This document shows, piece by piece, positions 45,280-56,000 of a DNA stretch of 64,000 bases. This stretch comes from Gammaproteobacteria bacterium (GTDB taxonomy: Bacteria > Pseudomonadota > Gammaproteobacteria > Pseudomonadales > Cellvibrionaceae), in contig SEBV01000004.1 in assembly GCA_004172865.1 (NCBI GenBank), positions 161,726-225,725 on the forward strand, in the 5' to 3' direction. The position numbers were made by a program, and so were the translations under genes. Within the stretch, counting starts at the first letter, position 1; each line of letters begins with the position of its first letter. Below the pieces are notes generated by a model. The model worked only from the letters and a program-made list of their open reading frames with translations, did no database searches and was not told the origin of the DNA.

Positions 45280-46302
45280 CTAAACCATCGCCTCGCCACC
45301 ACCGCCCAGCATAATTTCTCCAGAGTCCGCCATGCGGCGTGCAGTTGTGAGAATTTCTTTTTGCGCGGCTTCTACATCGGCCAAACGCATTGGTGGCTTG
45401 GTTTCCAAATCGTCGCGCAAAAGTTCCGCAGCGCGCTTCGACATATTTTTGAAGATTTTTTCTTTAAGTTCGTCGTCAGCACCTTTTAGCGCAACAATAA
45501 GAACTTCGGAGGACACTTCGCGCAAGAGCGCTTGAATACCGCGATCTTCCACGTCCTTAAGATTTTCAAACACGAACATAAGATCTTGAATTTGGTTGCC
45601 CATGTCTTCGTCCACTTCTTTGATGGAATCCATCAAATCTGCTTCGATTGAGCCGTCCAAATTGTTCATGATTTCGGCAGCAACTTTGTAACCGCCCATA
45701 GCTTTGGTTTGTGACGCTGCGTTGCCGGAGAATTGTTTTTCAAGAATATCGTTCAATTCTTGTAACGCGCTTGGTTGAACTGTATCGAGCGATGCAACAC
45801 GCATCATGATGTCTAATCGAACTTTTTCGGGGAAGAACGTCAAAATTTCGGCAGCCTGGTCAGCGTCCAAATAAGCGATAACAATTGCCTGAATCTGTGG
45901 ATGCTCATTACGAATAATATCGGCAACAGAACGCGCTTCCATCCACTTTAGCGTATCCAAACCGGTAGTGTTGCCGCCCAACAGAATACGGTCAATCAAA
46001 CCGTTGGCTTTGTCTTCACCAAGGGCTGTAACCAACATTTTGCGAATGTAGCCATCGGCACCCACGCCTAGGCCAGTAAGCGTGCGGACTTCTTCTAAAA
46101 AACTGCCCATCACCGCTTGCACGTCAGATTGCTGAACGTTGTTAAGCTGAGTCATAGCCGCACCAATGCGCTGAACTTCTTTTGGGCCCATGTGCTTCAG
46201 AATTTCGGCGGCATCCTGCTCGCCTAATGACATGAGCAAAATCGCTGCCTGATCTACCGGGCGTAACTTTGATTTAGCTTTTTCAACGGCTTTATCTGGC
46301 AT
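45280..46302 (-). CDS. fliG: Flagellar motor switch protein FliG
   Basis: 340 residues, C-ring protein that binds FliF and transmits torque from the stators. Signatures: DQAAILLMSLGEQDAAEILKHMGPKEVQRIGAAM, EHPQIQAIVIAYLDADQAAEILTFFPEKVRLDIMMRVA, and the C-terminal charged ridge LRDDLETKPPMRLADVEAAQKEILTTARRM. Length is standard. Between fliF and, after an intervening repeat element, fliH. Confidence 0.97.
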   Translation of the reverse strand: MPDKAVEKAKSKLRPVDQAAILLMSLGEQDAAEILKHMGPKEVQRIGAAMTQLNNVQQSDVQAVMGSFLEEVRTLTGLGVGADGYIRKMLVTALGEDKANGLIDRILLGGNTTGLDTLKWMEARSVADIIRNEHPQIQAIVIAYLDADQAAEILTFFPEKVRLDIMMRVASLDTVQPSALQELNDILEKQFSGNAASQTKAMGGYKVAAEIMNNLDGSIEADLMDSIKEVDEDMGNQIQDLMFVFENLKDVEDRGIQALLREVSSEVLIVALKGADDELKEKIFKNMSKRAAELLRDDLETKPPMRLADVEAAQKEILTTARRMADSGEIMLGGGGEAMV

Positions 46303-46351
46303 AGCGTTTATTCACCTTACTCTCTGTAATCGCCTTCGGTATTAAGTTGGC

Positions 46352-48052
46352 TTATTCGCCTTGATTTACCCATTTCTTTACCACTTGAGCCACACGGCCT
46401 GGGTCATCGGCAATCAAACCTTTGATGGCGTTGAGCTGTTGCTCATAACCTTGTTCGGGGCCGCTCAGCAGTAATGCGCTGCCACCAGATAATGTAACTG
46501 TCTCGTCGGATACGCCTTCCATTCCGCCTAAACCAGCGGCTTCAAGGGCAGCCAACTGACGCGCTTCTTCTTGTTCGGCGATGCTGCCGCCATTACGCGC
46601 CAAACTTTTGAACACTGGACGCAACAATCCGAAAATCAGCGCCAAAATAATAATTACACTGGCGATGGACTTGATGTGCGGCATCAACCACTTTTCCCAC
46701 CAAGGCACTGACGGCAAATCGGTCTCAGCCAGTTCGATACCTGCGGTGAATGGCGCGTTCAATACATTGACGCTGTCGCCACGCACTGCTGAGAAACCCA
46801 CTGAATCTCTTACCAGTATAGACAAACGTTCAAGTTCGTTCGCAGTCCATGGTTGATGAGTTTCGGTACCATCTTCCGCTTTAATGACTTTATCGTCCAC
46901 CACTACAGCCACGGTTAGACGCTTCAACGTACCTTGCTGATGTTTAGTGTAGCTAACGGTACGATCAAGCTCGAAATTTCGTGTGGATTGTTCGCGATTG
47001 TTAGTCGCTTGTTTGGGCGCTGCTGCTTCGCCATTTTGTGGAGTAGCTTGCTCAGGTGCAGTCGCATTGCCTGGTGGTTGATTGGTAAGCGCACCTGGAA
47101 TGCCGCCAGCGCCAGCGCCATCTGCTTTTGATTCAACTAATTTTTGTTCACTACGTACTGCGGGCAAATCCGGGTTAAAAGTTTCTGCCGCTTGCTCTAA
47201 CGCTGTGAAGTCGATATCAGCACTCACTTGCGTGCGGAATTTACCGTTACCTACAACAGGTTCAAGAATTCCGTTGATGCGTTTCATCAAAGACTCTTCA
47301 ACGGTATGGGCGTAATCGTGCTGCTTGGTTGCTAACAATAAATCCTGGCTATCTTCACCGGTAGAAATTAAATCGCCGTGCTGATCTACCACTGTTACGT
47401 CTGCCATTTTTAAATCAGGAATACTGGATGCCACCAAATTCATGATGGCTTTTACTTGCGCTGGCTCTACAGTTCTGCCCGCAAAAACTTCTACAAAAAC
47501 CGATGCGGTTGGTTTGGAAGCATCGCGCACAAATACAGTTTTCTTTGGCAATGCAAGATGGACGCGGGCGCTGCGAATGCTGCTGATGCTAGTGATAGTA
47601 CGAGCCAATTCGCCTTCAATACTGCGTTGATAACGTGTGCCTTCCACGAATTGACTAGTGCCTAATGGTTGCTCTTTATCCATTAATTCAAAGCCTGGAG
47701 TTGCGCTACTAGGTAAACCAACTTCGGCTAATTTTAAACGCGCCATATGGATGTCATCCGCCGCTACTAAAATCGCGCCGGTGTTGTTATCCAATTTAAA
47801 TTTAATACGATTTTGTTCCAACAATTGCACAACGCTGGATGCATCCAAATTGTCGCTACGGCCTAACAATGGGCGGTAATCTTCGCCTTGTGTCCACAAC
47901 ACAACGGCAAAACCTATAGCCACGCTCGCGGCTAATGCGACCATTAACCCCACCTGACGGAATAAATTCAGGCTGCTAAAACCTTCCGCTAAATCGCCCC
48001 CTCGACCTTTAGATTTTGCGGGGAGATTAGAAGCATCTGCTGTTGTGGCCAT
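46352..48052 (-). CDS. fliF: Flagellar MS-ring protein FliF
   Basis: 566 residues. TM1 is about 34-52 (QVGLMVALAASVAIGFAVVLWT). Ring-building motifs follow (SSVVQLLEQNRIKFKLDNNTGAILVAADDIHMARLKLAEVGLP, GTRYQRSIEGELARTITSISSIRSARVHLALPK). A Pro/Ala/Gln-rich insertion is near 310-360, and TM2 is about 455-475 (SIASVIIILALIFGLLRP). The FliG-binding tail ends GRVAQVVKKWVNQGE. Forms the basal-body platform. Second gene of the operon. Confidence 0.97.
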   Translation of the reverse strand: MATTADASNLPAKSKGRGGDLAEGFSSLNLFRQVGLMVALAASVAIGFAVVLWTQGEDYRPLLGRSDNLDASSVVQLLEQNRIKFKLDNNTGAILVAADDIHMARLKLAEVGLPSSATPGFELMDKEQPLGTSQFVEGTRYQRSIEGELARTITSISSIRSARVHLALPKKTVFVRDASKPTASVFVEVFAGRTVEPAQVKAIMNLVASSIPDLKMADVTVVDQHGDLISTGEDSQDLLLATKQHDYAHTVEESLMKRINGILEPVVGNGKFRTQVSADIDFTALEQAAETFNPDLPAVRSEQKLVESKADGAGAGGIPGALTNQPPGNATAPEQATPQNGEAAAPKQATNNREQSTRNFELDRTVSYTKHQQGTLKRLTVAVVVDDKVIKAEDGTETHQPWTANELERLSILVRDSVGFSAVRGDSVNVLNAPFTAGIELAETDLPSVPWWEKWLMPHIKSIASVIIILALIFGLLRPVFKSLARNGGSIAEQEEARQLAALEAAGLGGMEGVSDETVTLSGGSALLLSGPEQGYEQQLNAIKGLIADDPGRVAQVVKKWVNQGE

Positions 48053-48130
48053 ATCGAAAACCTTTAAAAGTTTCTATTGCTTGTCTTGAACGTTTTATGC
48101 GTTTGTTGTGGAGAAGATTTGGACAAAAAA

Positions 48131-48520
48131 CTAAATAGGCATACTCATAACATCTTTATAAGCTTCAACCAATTTATTGCGCACTTGCACCATCGCCTGA
48201 AAGGATACTGATGCTTTTTGTGATGCAATCATGACGTCAGTAATGTCAACGCCAGCTACACCTTTTTCGTAAGCCTCAGCCATGGAGCTTGATTTGGTTT
48301 GCACTTCATTTACGTTGTTAATGGCTTTCGTCATGAGATCGCCAAAGCTAGGAACTTTGTTGGCGGTATCAACCTGCAAATTATTCAGACCACGATTAAT
48401 TGACACATCGCCATTAACCGCCTGCCCGTTGCCTAACTGTGGGCGCTGAAATACTTGCGTTTGCGATTTAATACTGCGCATTTCACCAAGAAGACGATTA
48501 ATATCAACACGATCTACCAT
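48131..48520 (-). CDS. fliE: Flagellar hook-basal body protein FliE
   Basis: 129 residues. FliE joins the MS-ring to the rod. The C-terminal half is conserved: [72 protein letters not shown]. The ATG at 48520 has CAGGAG eight bases upstream; an upstream TTG would run through that ribosome site. First gene of fliEFGHIJ, under a sigma-54 promoter about 110 bases upstream. Confidence 0.96.
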   Translation of the reverse strand: MVDRVDINRLLGEMRSIKSQTQVFQRPQLGNGQAVNGDVSINRGLNNLQVDTANKVPSFGDLMTKAINNVNEVQTKSSSMAEAYEKGVAGVDITDVMIASQKASVSFQAMVQVRNKLVEAYKDVMSMPI

Positions 48521-48633
48521 GGTTATCTCCTGAAACAAGTCTGTGAAAAAAGGCCTGTGAAAACTGCCATTAATTACAAATAAGAAAATGATTACGACAA
48601 AAATTTGGCATGTCGACTAATTACAAGGGATAT

Positions 48634-48650
48634 TGCACAAAGCAGGCCAA
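48634..48650 (-). promoter_or_regulatory. Sigma-54 promoter of the fliE operon
   Basis: On the minus strand TTGGCCTGCTTTGTGCA. The invariant GG and GC are ten bases apart. TGGCC for TGGCA and GTGC for TTGC are the deviations. The leader to fliE would be about 100 bases. Confidence 0.78.
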
Positions 48651-48797
48651 AAATTGCCGCATGGCAAAGCTTCGCCTATTGACTAAAACCTGCGCAGTTG
48701 CGGCAGATAAATTAGTAACAAAATTGCCGTGAATTCTTCACAGGGATGTCATGATTTCGTTGTAGTTTTAAACAAAATCACCACGAGGAGTCAGGCT

Positions 48798-48989
48798 ATG
48801 AACCATATAATCCAAACTCATGATGCAGATATTATTGATCAAGCAATGGCCGCTTTTTTGCTCGATACGGCAACCGTGAAAAGCAAGCACAAGAAAATAA
48901 AAACGAATATGGAATGCAGAAGAAAGCTGGAGATTAAATGGGAGGAACAACGGTTGGCGCGTGAAATTTCAGAGTTTGATTTTAACTAG
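48798..48989 (+). CDS. Small charged protein, 63 residues, unknown
   Basis: Starts MNHIIQTHDADIIDQAMAAF at an ATG with GAGGAG nine bases upstream, so translation is likely. The middle is basic (KSKHKKIKTNMECRRKLEIKWEEQ) and the end acidic (SEFDFN). The pattern of a basic helix followed by ELSEFDF-like end recalls small proteins annotated as PA3496-like in related bacteria, but this is only a resemblance. Divergent from the fliE operon, converging on the solute-binding gene; function unknown. Confidence 0.65.
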   Translation: MNHIIQTHDADIIDQAMAAFLLDTATVKSKHKKIKTNMECRRKLEIKWEEQRLAREISEFDFN

Positions 48990-48998
48990 AGCGATTAG

Positions 48999-49871
48999 TT
49001 AATCGACTTTGGTATTCTTAATAACAAGGATGGTTCTGTGAGAGTTCTTAAGCAATTCTTCACCGGCTTTAAAGGCAGGATATTGATAAAATAAACGATC
49101 AAAAGAACCGTCCTGAATGGCTATTTTTATGCCACGTTCAAGCCTGTCACCCAGCGCAGCGTTATTTTTATTCACAAAAAATGAATAGCGGATAGGCTCA
49201 TCATATTTAATCAGTAAACTCTCTTCCTGGATTAAGCCAAGCGCTTTATATTCTTTGGTGTCATTATCAATTTCATACAGGCCGCGCGAAATAAAATTGA
49301 AACGCCGCGCCGCAAGCATTCTGAACAAGCCGGAATAACTTGACGTTGCCAATACCGTGAAGCCGTTATCTTTAAAAATCTCACCGTCCGTCCAATGCTC
49401 GCCGGAACCTACCGTAAATTTCCGTAAATCATCCAGCGTTTTTACCTGACTGAATTTTGACTGGGCATCTTTATTGATCAATAACACGCGGTAATTGTTT
49501 AGATTTTTCAGTAGATCGACTGGAACCAAACGCATTTGCTGTTCGCGTTCTTTCGTTACCGAGCCCCACATTACATCTATTCCAGCGCCAGCCACTAACA
49601 TGGCTCTGTCACGCGCAATACCGCCACCATGCGCATTGTGCGATACCACGAAGTCGCCATCGGTATTGCGAGTTTTTTCCAGTGCCGCAATTAAAAGTTT
49701 TTCGTAAAAAACTTCCGGGCCTTGATTGGTGAGATTGCCGTTACCGGTAATGCTCACATTTAACGTTTCAGCCTGTGCACCAGCAATAAAAGATAAAAAA
49801 ACAATCGTCGCGGCAAAAAAACGCCACGGTTTCAAATAAGAAAACAGTGTTAAAGCGTGGAACACTACCAT
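48999..49871 (-). CDS. Periplasmic solute-binding-like protein
   Basis: 290 residues. A signal peptide (FFAATIVFLSFIAGAQA, cut near 35) precedes a PBP2-type (SBP_bac_3-like) bilobal domain: GPEVFYEKLLIAALEKT, VDVMWGSVTKEREQQMRLVPVDL-type first lobe, SGEHWTDGEIFKDNGFTVLATSSYSGLFRMLAARRFNFISRGLYEI, and the C-terminal helix. No ABC permease or ATPase is adjacent and no enzyme domain is fused, so it may be a sensor-type or orphan binding protein. Lies 106 bases downstream of fleR on the same strand. Confidence 0.8.
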   Translation of the reverse strand: MVVFHALTLFSYLKPWRFFAATIVFLSFIAGAQAETLNVSITGNGNLTNQGPEVFYEKLLIAALEKTRNTDGDFVVSHNAHGGGIARDRAMLVAGAGIDVMWGSVTKEREQQMRLVPVDLLKNLNNYRVLLINKDAQSKFSQVKTLDDLRKFTVGSGEHWTDGEIFKDNGFTVLATSSYSGLFRMLAARRFNFISRGLYEIDNDTKEYKALGLIQEESLLIKYDEPIRYSFFVNKNNAALGDRLERGIKIAIQDGSFDRLFYQYPAFKAGEELLKNSHRTILVIKNTKVD

Positions 49872-49977
49872 TAGTAAACCTGTACATCAGTCGATGAAAT
49901 AATCCGCATCTCTTGATATAGACCAAAAAAAGAGATTATTCCAGCGACCTTAAGATTTACTCTATTACTCTTAGCAA

Positions 49978-51546
49978 TTATTCAGTAATAGCAAAACCTT
50001 CTTCTCTCAAGCGTGCCATTTTGTAACGTAATGTACGCGCACTTATGCCCAAACGTTCCGCAGTATTTTTGCGACTGCCACCTTCTTTACGCAAGGTTTC
50101 CATAATAATTTCGTATTCGCGTTGTTTTAAATCTGTACCCAATAATGGATTGGGTGCGTATGGCGTTGCACTGATTAATGAAATACTGTCAGCGCTGTAA
50201 TTTGGAACGGATAAATCCTGCGCAAATTCGCGTGCAGAATGAATATTGTGCGCATCGCGCATAAAACCAGCGGGTTGATAACCGTGGTTTACATGTTGCG
50301 AATGATGCTGTGGTTGATGCCCTTGGTATTGCATAGCCGCTTCAACCAAATTAGGTTTTTGGCTGTAAATATTGCCGGCATCCAAACCTAAATCTACTGC
50401 ATCAATGGTGTTACCCATTTGTAAAATTAACGCGCGCTGCATGATATTGTCTAATTCACGGACGTTGCCTGGCCATGAATAGCTCAACAGAGCTTGTTGC
50501 GCATTTATGGATAAATTAGCACCATGGCGATTTTGTTTTTTCGCGTGCTTTTGCAGAATTTTTTGCGCAAGCGGAACAATATCTTCCAAGCGGTCACGCA
50601 GTGGTGCCCATTGCAATGGCAATACGCTTAAACGGTAATACAAATCTTCGCGGAATTTTCCAGCAACAACTTGTTCCCGCATTTCACGGTTTGATGTCGC
50701 AATTACGCGTACATCCAATTTAATAGTTTTACGGCCACCTAAACGTTCTACTTCACGCTCTTGTAAAACACGCAACAATTTTGCTTGCAAACCAATATCC
50801 ATTTCTGAAATTTCGTCGAGCAATAAAGTGCCACCGTTGGCTTGCTCAAATTTACCAGGCGCACTGGAGTGTGCACCTGTGTAAGCGCCTTTTTCGTGAC
50901 CAAACAACATAGCTTCCAACATATTTTCTGGAATAGCAGCACAGTTAATCGCAATAAAAGGTTGGTTGGAACGTGGCGAATGATTGTGAATATAACGCGC
51001 AAGCACTTCTTTACCCGTACCCGATTCACCGACAATTAGTACGGTAGATTCAGATTGCGCAACGCGTTGCGCCAATTGCAAAAGTTGACGGCTTGATGGC
51101 GCATGCGCGATGGGTTCGTCACCTTGAATTTGTGCAACACCTAAATGGCGTGCCATGGTTTCTACTAAAACGTTGGGCGCAAAAGGTTTTACTAAATAAT
51201 CGACAGCACCATTTTTTATGGCATCGACTGATTGGCTAATACTGGCGTAAGCGGTAATTAGCATCATTGGAATATGCGGATAATTTGCTTTCACTTCGCG
51301 CAGTAAATCATGGCCGCTCATTGCGCCCATATTTACGTCAGAAATAATCATGCGCAAATCATCGTGCTCCGCTAATTTTTTTAGCGCATCTTCTGCGCTG
51401 GTCGCCGCAATAACGGCGTAATCGGCAAGCTGCAAAGTATCACTTAGTGCTTCGCGCAAATTAGTGTCATCTTCAACCACTAAAATTTTAATCGCATCTT
51501 CTGCAACAGTAGAAACATGGTTAATTGCGAGTGACGAGAGAGCCAT
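49978..51546 (-). CDS. fleR: Sigma-54-dependent flagellar regulator FleR
   Basis: 522-residue NtrC-type activator. The receiver is about 17-130 (LVVEDDTNLREA; acceptor Asp in MIISDVNMGAMSG; Lys in YLVKPFAPNV). The AAA+ domain is about 155-390: Walker A VGESGTGKEVLARY, the sigma-54 loop as GAYTGA (commonly GAFTGA), Walker B GGTLLLDEISEM, R-finger region. The C-terminal Fis-type helix-turn-helix is KNTAERLGISARTLRYKMARLREEG. It is expected to drive the sigma-54 promoters before fliE and fliL. Ten bases after fleS. Confidence 0.94.
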   Translation of the reverse strand: MALSSLAINHVSTVAEDAIKILVVEDDTNLREALSDTLQLADYAVIAATSAEDALKKLAEHDDLRMIISDVNMGAMSGHDLLREVKANYPHIPMMLITAYASISQSVDAIKNGAVDYLVKPFAPNVLVETMARHLGVAQIQGDEPIAHAPSSRQLLQLAQRVAQSESTVLIVGESGTGKEVLARYIHNHSPRSNQPFIAINCAAIPENMLEAMLFGHEKGAYTGAHSSAPGKFEQANGGTLLLDEISEMDIGLQAKLLRVLQEREVERLGGRKTIKLDVRVIATSNREMREQVVAGKFREDLYYRLSVLPLQWAPLRDRLEDIVPLAQKILQKHAKKQNRHGANLSINAQQALLSYSWPGNVRELDNIMQRALILQMGNTIDAVDLGLDAGNIYSQKPNLVEAAMQYQGHQPQHHSQHVNHGYQPAGFMRDAHNIHSAREFAQDLSVPNYSADSISLISATPYAPNPLLGTDLKQREYEIIMETLRKEGGSRKNTAERLGISARTLRYKMARLREEGFAITE

Positions 51547-51556
51547 TGGTATTCTC

Positions 51557-52849
51557 CTACCGATTACTGGATTTTTCTAAAAGGGCGAAAGGCATAAAGA
51601 GACTGGCACAAGTGCCCTGTCCCTGTGTAGATTGCAAATTAAAATTTCCGTGATGCGCACGCGCTACGGCTTTAACAACCGCTAACCCCAAGCCTGTACC
51701 TTGCGCTTTGGTCGTTACAAATAATTCACCAAGGTTTGGTAATAATTCCGCGGGAATACCTGGGCCGGAATCACACACAGCAATCATTAATTGCGGATTT
51801 TCATCTGCATTTTTTGGCTGAGTCAGCGTAAAAGTTATGCGCAATTTTGCGTTGCGCTCAACCGCTTGAATGGCGTTGTTTACTAAATTTAATAAGGCGC
51901 CAATTAAAGCCTCGCGATTGCACTGAAGAACATGTTCACCACAATCGTTATGCCACACAGCGATAGAGTCAGTTGTCATCAACGGGACTTCCATCGCCTC
52001 TGCAAAAGCGTGTTGCAATTCATTAACAGTGATCACATCTTTTAAAGGCAATTCACCTTTGGCAAACACCAACATGTCTTGCACTTGACGTTCAATATTA
52101 TTCAGGCGATTACAAATTTTTTCTGAAAATTGATGACGTTTTACATCATCCAATTTGCTGTTACAGAGATGACCGGCGTACAGCATTGCCGCTGATAAAG
52201 GCGTGCGAATTTGATGTGCTAAAGCGCTCATCATTTTGCCCATGGCAGACAAGCGTTCATGACGGCTCAACTGGCTTTGTAGGCGACGAGTTTCGGTTTG
52301 ATCGGTGAGCAAAATAATTTGCCCATCCTCACCTTGGTTACGGGTAGAAATACTGATGCGACGGCCATCGTGTAATGACACTTCGTGACCATCGTCTTGA
52401 CGCGGCGCGAAAGAACGCAAAATAACATCGCGCCACAATTCACCTTGCAAAGGTTCGCCAAGTAAATCGATAGCAGCGGGATTACATTCGGAAATACGGC
52501 CAGATGAGTCCAACACCACCACGCCACCAGGCAAAAAGTTGAGCAGGTTTTCCAAGCGGTTAGCAATTTTCTCTTTCTCGGCCAGCTCTTGCATGCGCTG
52601 ATCCGCAACTGTATTGAGTTCCTGATTCAGTTCAGCGACGCGGTTTTCAAGCAGAAAGTATGAGTCCGTAAGCTGTTGTGACATTTCGTTGAACATGTCA
52701 AAGGCGCTTTTAAGATCCTGCCCTTTGTCCACTAATTTAGACGCAATAGCAGGCGCCAAAGCGGGCTCAGACGCGATATTGTCCAGTGAAACTGACGACA
52801 CCAGTTTTAACGGAGAACTTGCGCTATGAATTGTCTGCATACCCGCCAT
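51557..52849 (-). CDS. fleS: Flagellar sensor kinase FleS
   Basis: 430-residue soluble histidine kinase. A coiled-coil region (about 55-110) precedes a PAS domain (LLNFLPGGVVVLDSSGRISECNPAAIDLLG). HisKA has His in SALAHQIRTPLSAAMLYAGHL. The HATPase has LLNLVNNAIQAVE, VCDSGPGIPAEL, GTGLGLAVVKAVARAHHG. No membrane segment, as for P. aeruginosa FleS. AGAGG lies eight bases before the ATG. It phosphorylates FleR, encoded ten bases downstream. A near-perfect sigma-54 promoter lies about 75 bases upstream. Confidence 0.93.
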   Translation of the reverse strand: MAGMQTIHSASSPLKLVSSVSLDNIASEPALAPAIASKLVDKGQDLKSAFDMFNEMSQQLTDSYFLLENRVAELNQELNTVADQRMQELAEKEKIANRLENLLNFLPGGVVVLDSSGRISECNPAAIDLLGEPLQGELWRDVILRSFAPRQDDGHEVSLHDGRRISISTRNQGEDGQIILLTDQTETRRLQSQLSRHERLSAMGKMMSALAHQIRTPLSAAMLYAGHLCNSKLDDVKRHQFSEKICNRLNNIERQVQDMLVFAKGELPLKDVITVNELQHAFAEAMEVPLMTTDSIAVWHNDCGEHVLQCNREALIGALLNLVNNAIQAVERNAKLRITFTLTQPKNADENPQLMIAVCDSGPGIPAELLPNLGELFVTTKAQGTGLGLAVVKAVARAHHGNFNLQSTQGQGTCASLFMPFALLEKSSNR

Positions 52850-52923
52850 GGGCTAAACCTCTTAATCACTGTCAGAGCCAGCGTCAAACAATCAACGCTG
52901 GTGTTGGTTAGTAACTGAGGTTT

Positions 52924-52940
52924 TGCAAAGGCGATGCCAA
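52924..52940 (-). promoter_or_regulatory. Sigma-54 promoter of fleSR
   Basis: On the minus strand TTGGCATCGCCTTTGCA, GG and GC ten bases apart, one base from the RpoN consensus core TGGCAC-N5-TTGCA. In Pseudomonas, fleSR is activated by FleQ with sigma-54; fleQ is not in this window. Confidence 0.9.
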
Positions 52941-53041
52941 GAGATTTATTCTTTCAATATCAATTGGTTATGAACTCATAAAAACGAGGAGTCAAAAGCT
53001 TGGCAGTTGAGAAGTGGGTTTTCGAAAATCATTGCGAATGA

Positions 53042-56000
53042 CTAATCCCAAACTAAAGGATCATCCTTATCCGAAATAATCGTCAACTCTTCATTGTTGA
53101 CCATTATTTCGGGGTTACGACTAATACGTTGATGAAGCATTTTGTGATGGGTATTGGCGTTCGCCGCAAAACCTACGCTGCGATTGCGACCGGATTTTTT
53201 GGCGCCGTAGAGCGCGTTATCAGCGACATCGATTACTTGCTCCCAGGATAATTCCATCGGATGTTCTGGCAAAAATGGGAAGCAGGCAAAACCGATTGAG
53301 CAGGTCTTTTTCAAGATGCTGCCATCCGGTAACAGAAAATCGTGTCGCTCGATACTTTTACGAATTCGCTCGGCCATGAGTGGCGCTTCTTCGCGGGAGG
53401 CAAAGCGACTGACAATTAAAAACTCTTCTCCCCCCCAACGCACGACGCAGTCAGATTCGCGACATATTTTCATCAAGAGTTCAGACAACTGTACGAGCAA
53501 ATGATCGCCCGCGGTGTGACCATGAACATCGTTAACTGACTTGAAGTAGTCCACGTCCAAAATGAAAAAAGTAAGATCTGGCGAAGCTGACTTGCCTGAT
53601 AGTTTTGCAAAATTAGGATCGTACTCACGATAAACCTTGGCGATATCCATGGGCATTATTTTTTGTAAATAACGACGATTACTTAAACCAGTTAGAGGAT
53701 CCGACAAACTAATTGCTTCCAGCTGTGCGTATGCCTCACCAAGCTCTTCATTTTTGGTTTGCAATTCAGTGGTTCGTTCGGCGACTTTTATTTCCAGTTC
53801 GCGACTGGTTTTACGTTCAATAAGAACTTGCCTGTGTTGCGTATAAACAAAAAACAATAACAAACCAATTCCGATTAAGGTGTACATACAATAGGCCCAC
53901 CATGTTTTCCACGGCGGTGGCAAAATAGTTAATTCGATGGTATGGCCTTGGGTATTCCAAACACCGTCGTTGTTGCTGGCTTTAACGCGGAATTTGTAAT
54001 TTCCCGCGGGTAAATTGGTATAGAGCGCAGTGCGTTGATTGGCAACTTCGCGCCAATCATCGTCAAAACCTTCGAGTTTATAAGCGTATTTATTTTTGTC
54101 GGGATCGCGATAATTTAATGCGGCGAAACTAAAGGAGATCATGGATTTGGTGTAATCCAGCGTAACTTTTTCGGTTTGGTTAATCGTTTTAACAAGAATA
54201 TTGTCGGCGCCGCCAATAGGAATTTTTTGCGTAAAAATTCTGAAATCCGTTAATACTACCGGCGGGACTTTTTCATTCACAACTAATTTATTAGCGTTGA
54301 ATATATAGAGGCCACTGCGAGCGCCAAACACAATATCGCCAGTGCGAGTCGTGAGCGTCGCACCTGTTGCAATACCGCCGATTAACTCGCCGTTATAACG
54401 TGTGTAGTTCCTGACGGTGCTGGAGTCAGGGTTAAACATAACCACACCATTATTGGTCCCCAGCCAGAGGTTTCCTTTCCAATCCTCAGTGATGGCGCGA
54501 ATGCCCTGATTGGCAAAACCGTCTTTTACGTCGTAAACCGTGAAGTCATCAGTCTCTGGGTGATAGAGATGCAAACCGGCATCGGTACCAAACCATAAGC
54601 GCCCTTTTTTATCTTCGTAAATAGAGAGCACCGAACCGTTAGCAAGACTGCGCGGATCATTAGCTTTGGGTAGGTATTGTTTAAACGTACCCTTGTCACG
54701 ATCCATTAAATTAAGGCCGTTGGCCGTGCCGACCCAAAAACGGCCTTTCGAGTCTTCGAATGAAATCCAGGTAACTGCCGTGGAAATCGCTTGAGGGTCA
54801 TTAGCATCTGGCGGATAAAAGGTGTAAATCCCGGTCTTTTTATCGAACTTCGTTAAACCATTGGAATGCGTGGTGATCCATAAGTCTTTTTGCTTATCTT
54901 CATAAATGCTCCACACCATGCGGTCGTTAAATTTGGTACCGTTTTTTTCGCCGCGTTTAGTTTGGGTGGAATCGACAGGAATTTCTTCAAAAATATCTTT
55001 TTGCGCGTTGTAGACAGTAATGCCATGCGCCCAAGTGCCGAATCGAATTTCCCCATCCGAATCTATAAGCCCATTCAATATAGTCGTCGCAGTGACTTTT
55101 GAGTCGGGCCCATCGGTGTGCTGATAGTGTTTGAAGGTATTATTTTTTGGATTGAAACGCGTAATACCGCCCGCGCCTATCCAGAGATTGCCATCTTTAT
55201 CTTCTTCGATAGCTTCAACATTGTTATCCAGTAAACCCTGCTCAAGGTTGCGTTCTTTTTTATAGACCGTGATTGCTGCAGTGGAATGGTCATAAACATT
55301 CACGCCGGATGGATAAGTACCGATCCAGAAATCGCCGATATTGTCTTCATAGAAGCTGCGAACAGAATTGCTACTTAAGTAGCCGGGGCCGTCCTGATGC
55401 GAAAAGCGGATAAAGCAATCATTCGGTTCGTCATAGAGACTTATGCCACCGCCATCGCTTCCGATCCAAACCCAGCCTTTCTTATCAACGTAGATTTGAC
55501 GTGAAATGTTATTCGCCAGGCTGGTCGGATTTTTCGGGTCATTTTGATAATGCAGAATAACGCCAGACACGGGGTCTATGCGGTAAATACCATTGTCACT
55601 ACTGGCCCAGATATGGCCGTGGTGATCAATATCAATGTTGCGAATGCCGTTATCGGCAGTGGAATCAATTTTGGCGGGGTTGGGAATAAAAAAGGTTTGG
55701 GATTTGGTGGCCCAATCGATGCGAACGACTCCTACATCCGTCGACGCCCACACATATCCCTCATCCACCAATAAATCACTTACCGCATTACTCGGCAGAC
55801 TCTGCGAATCTCCATCTTCGTGTTTTATCTGTGTTATTGCAAAAGTCTTGGTATTAAATACAGAAATTCCGTGATAGCCGGATGAAACCAGAAGCTCGCC
55901 AGTAGGGCTTTCCGAAATTGCATATGCAGCTTCATTAAACAACTGCTCGCCCTGCGCATTTTGTATTGGCACTAGCAATTCGCGCGCTGAGTCATATTTA

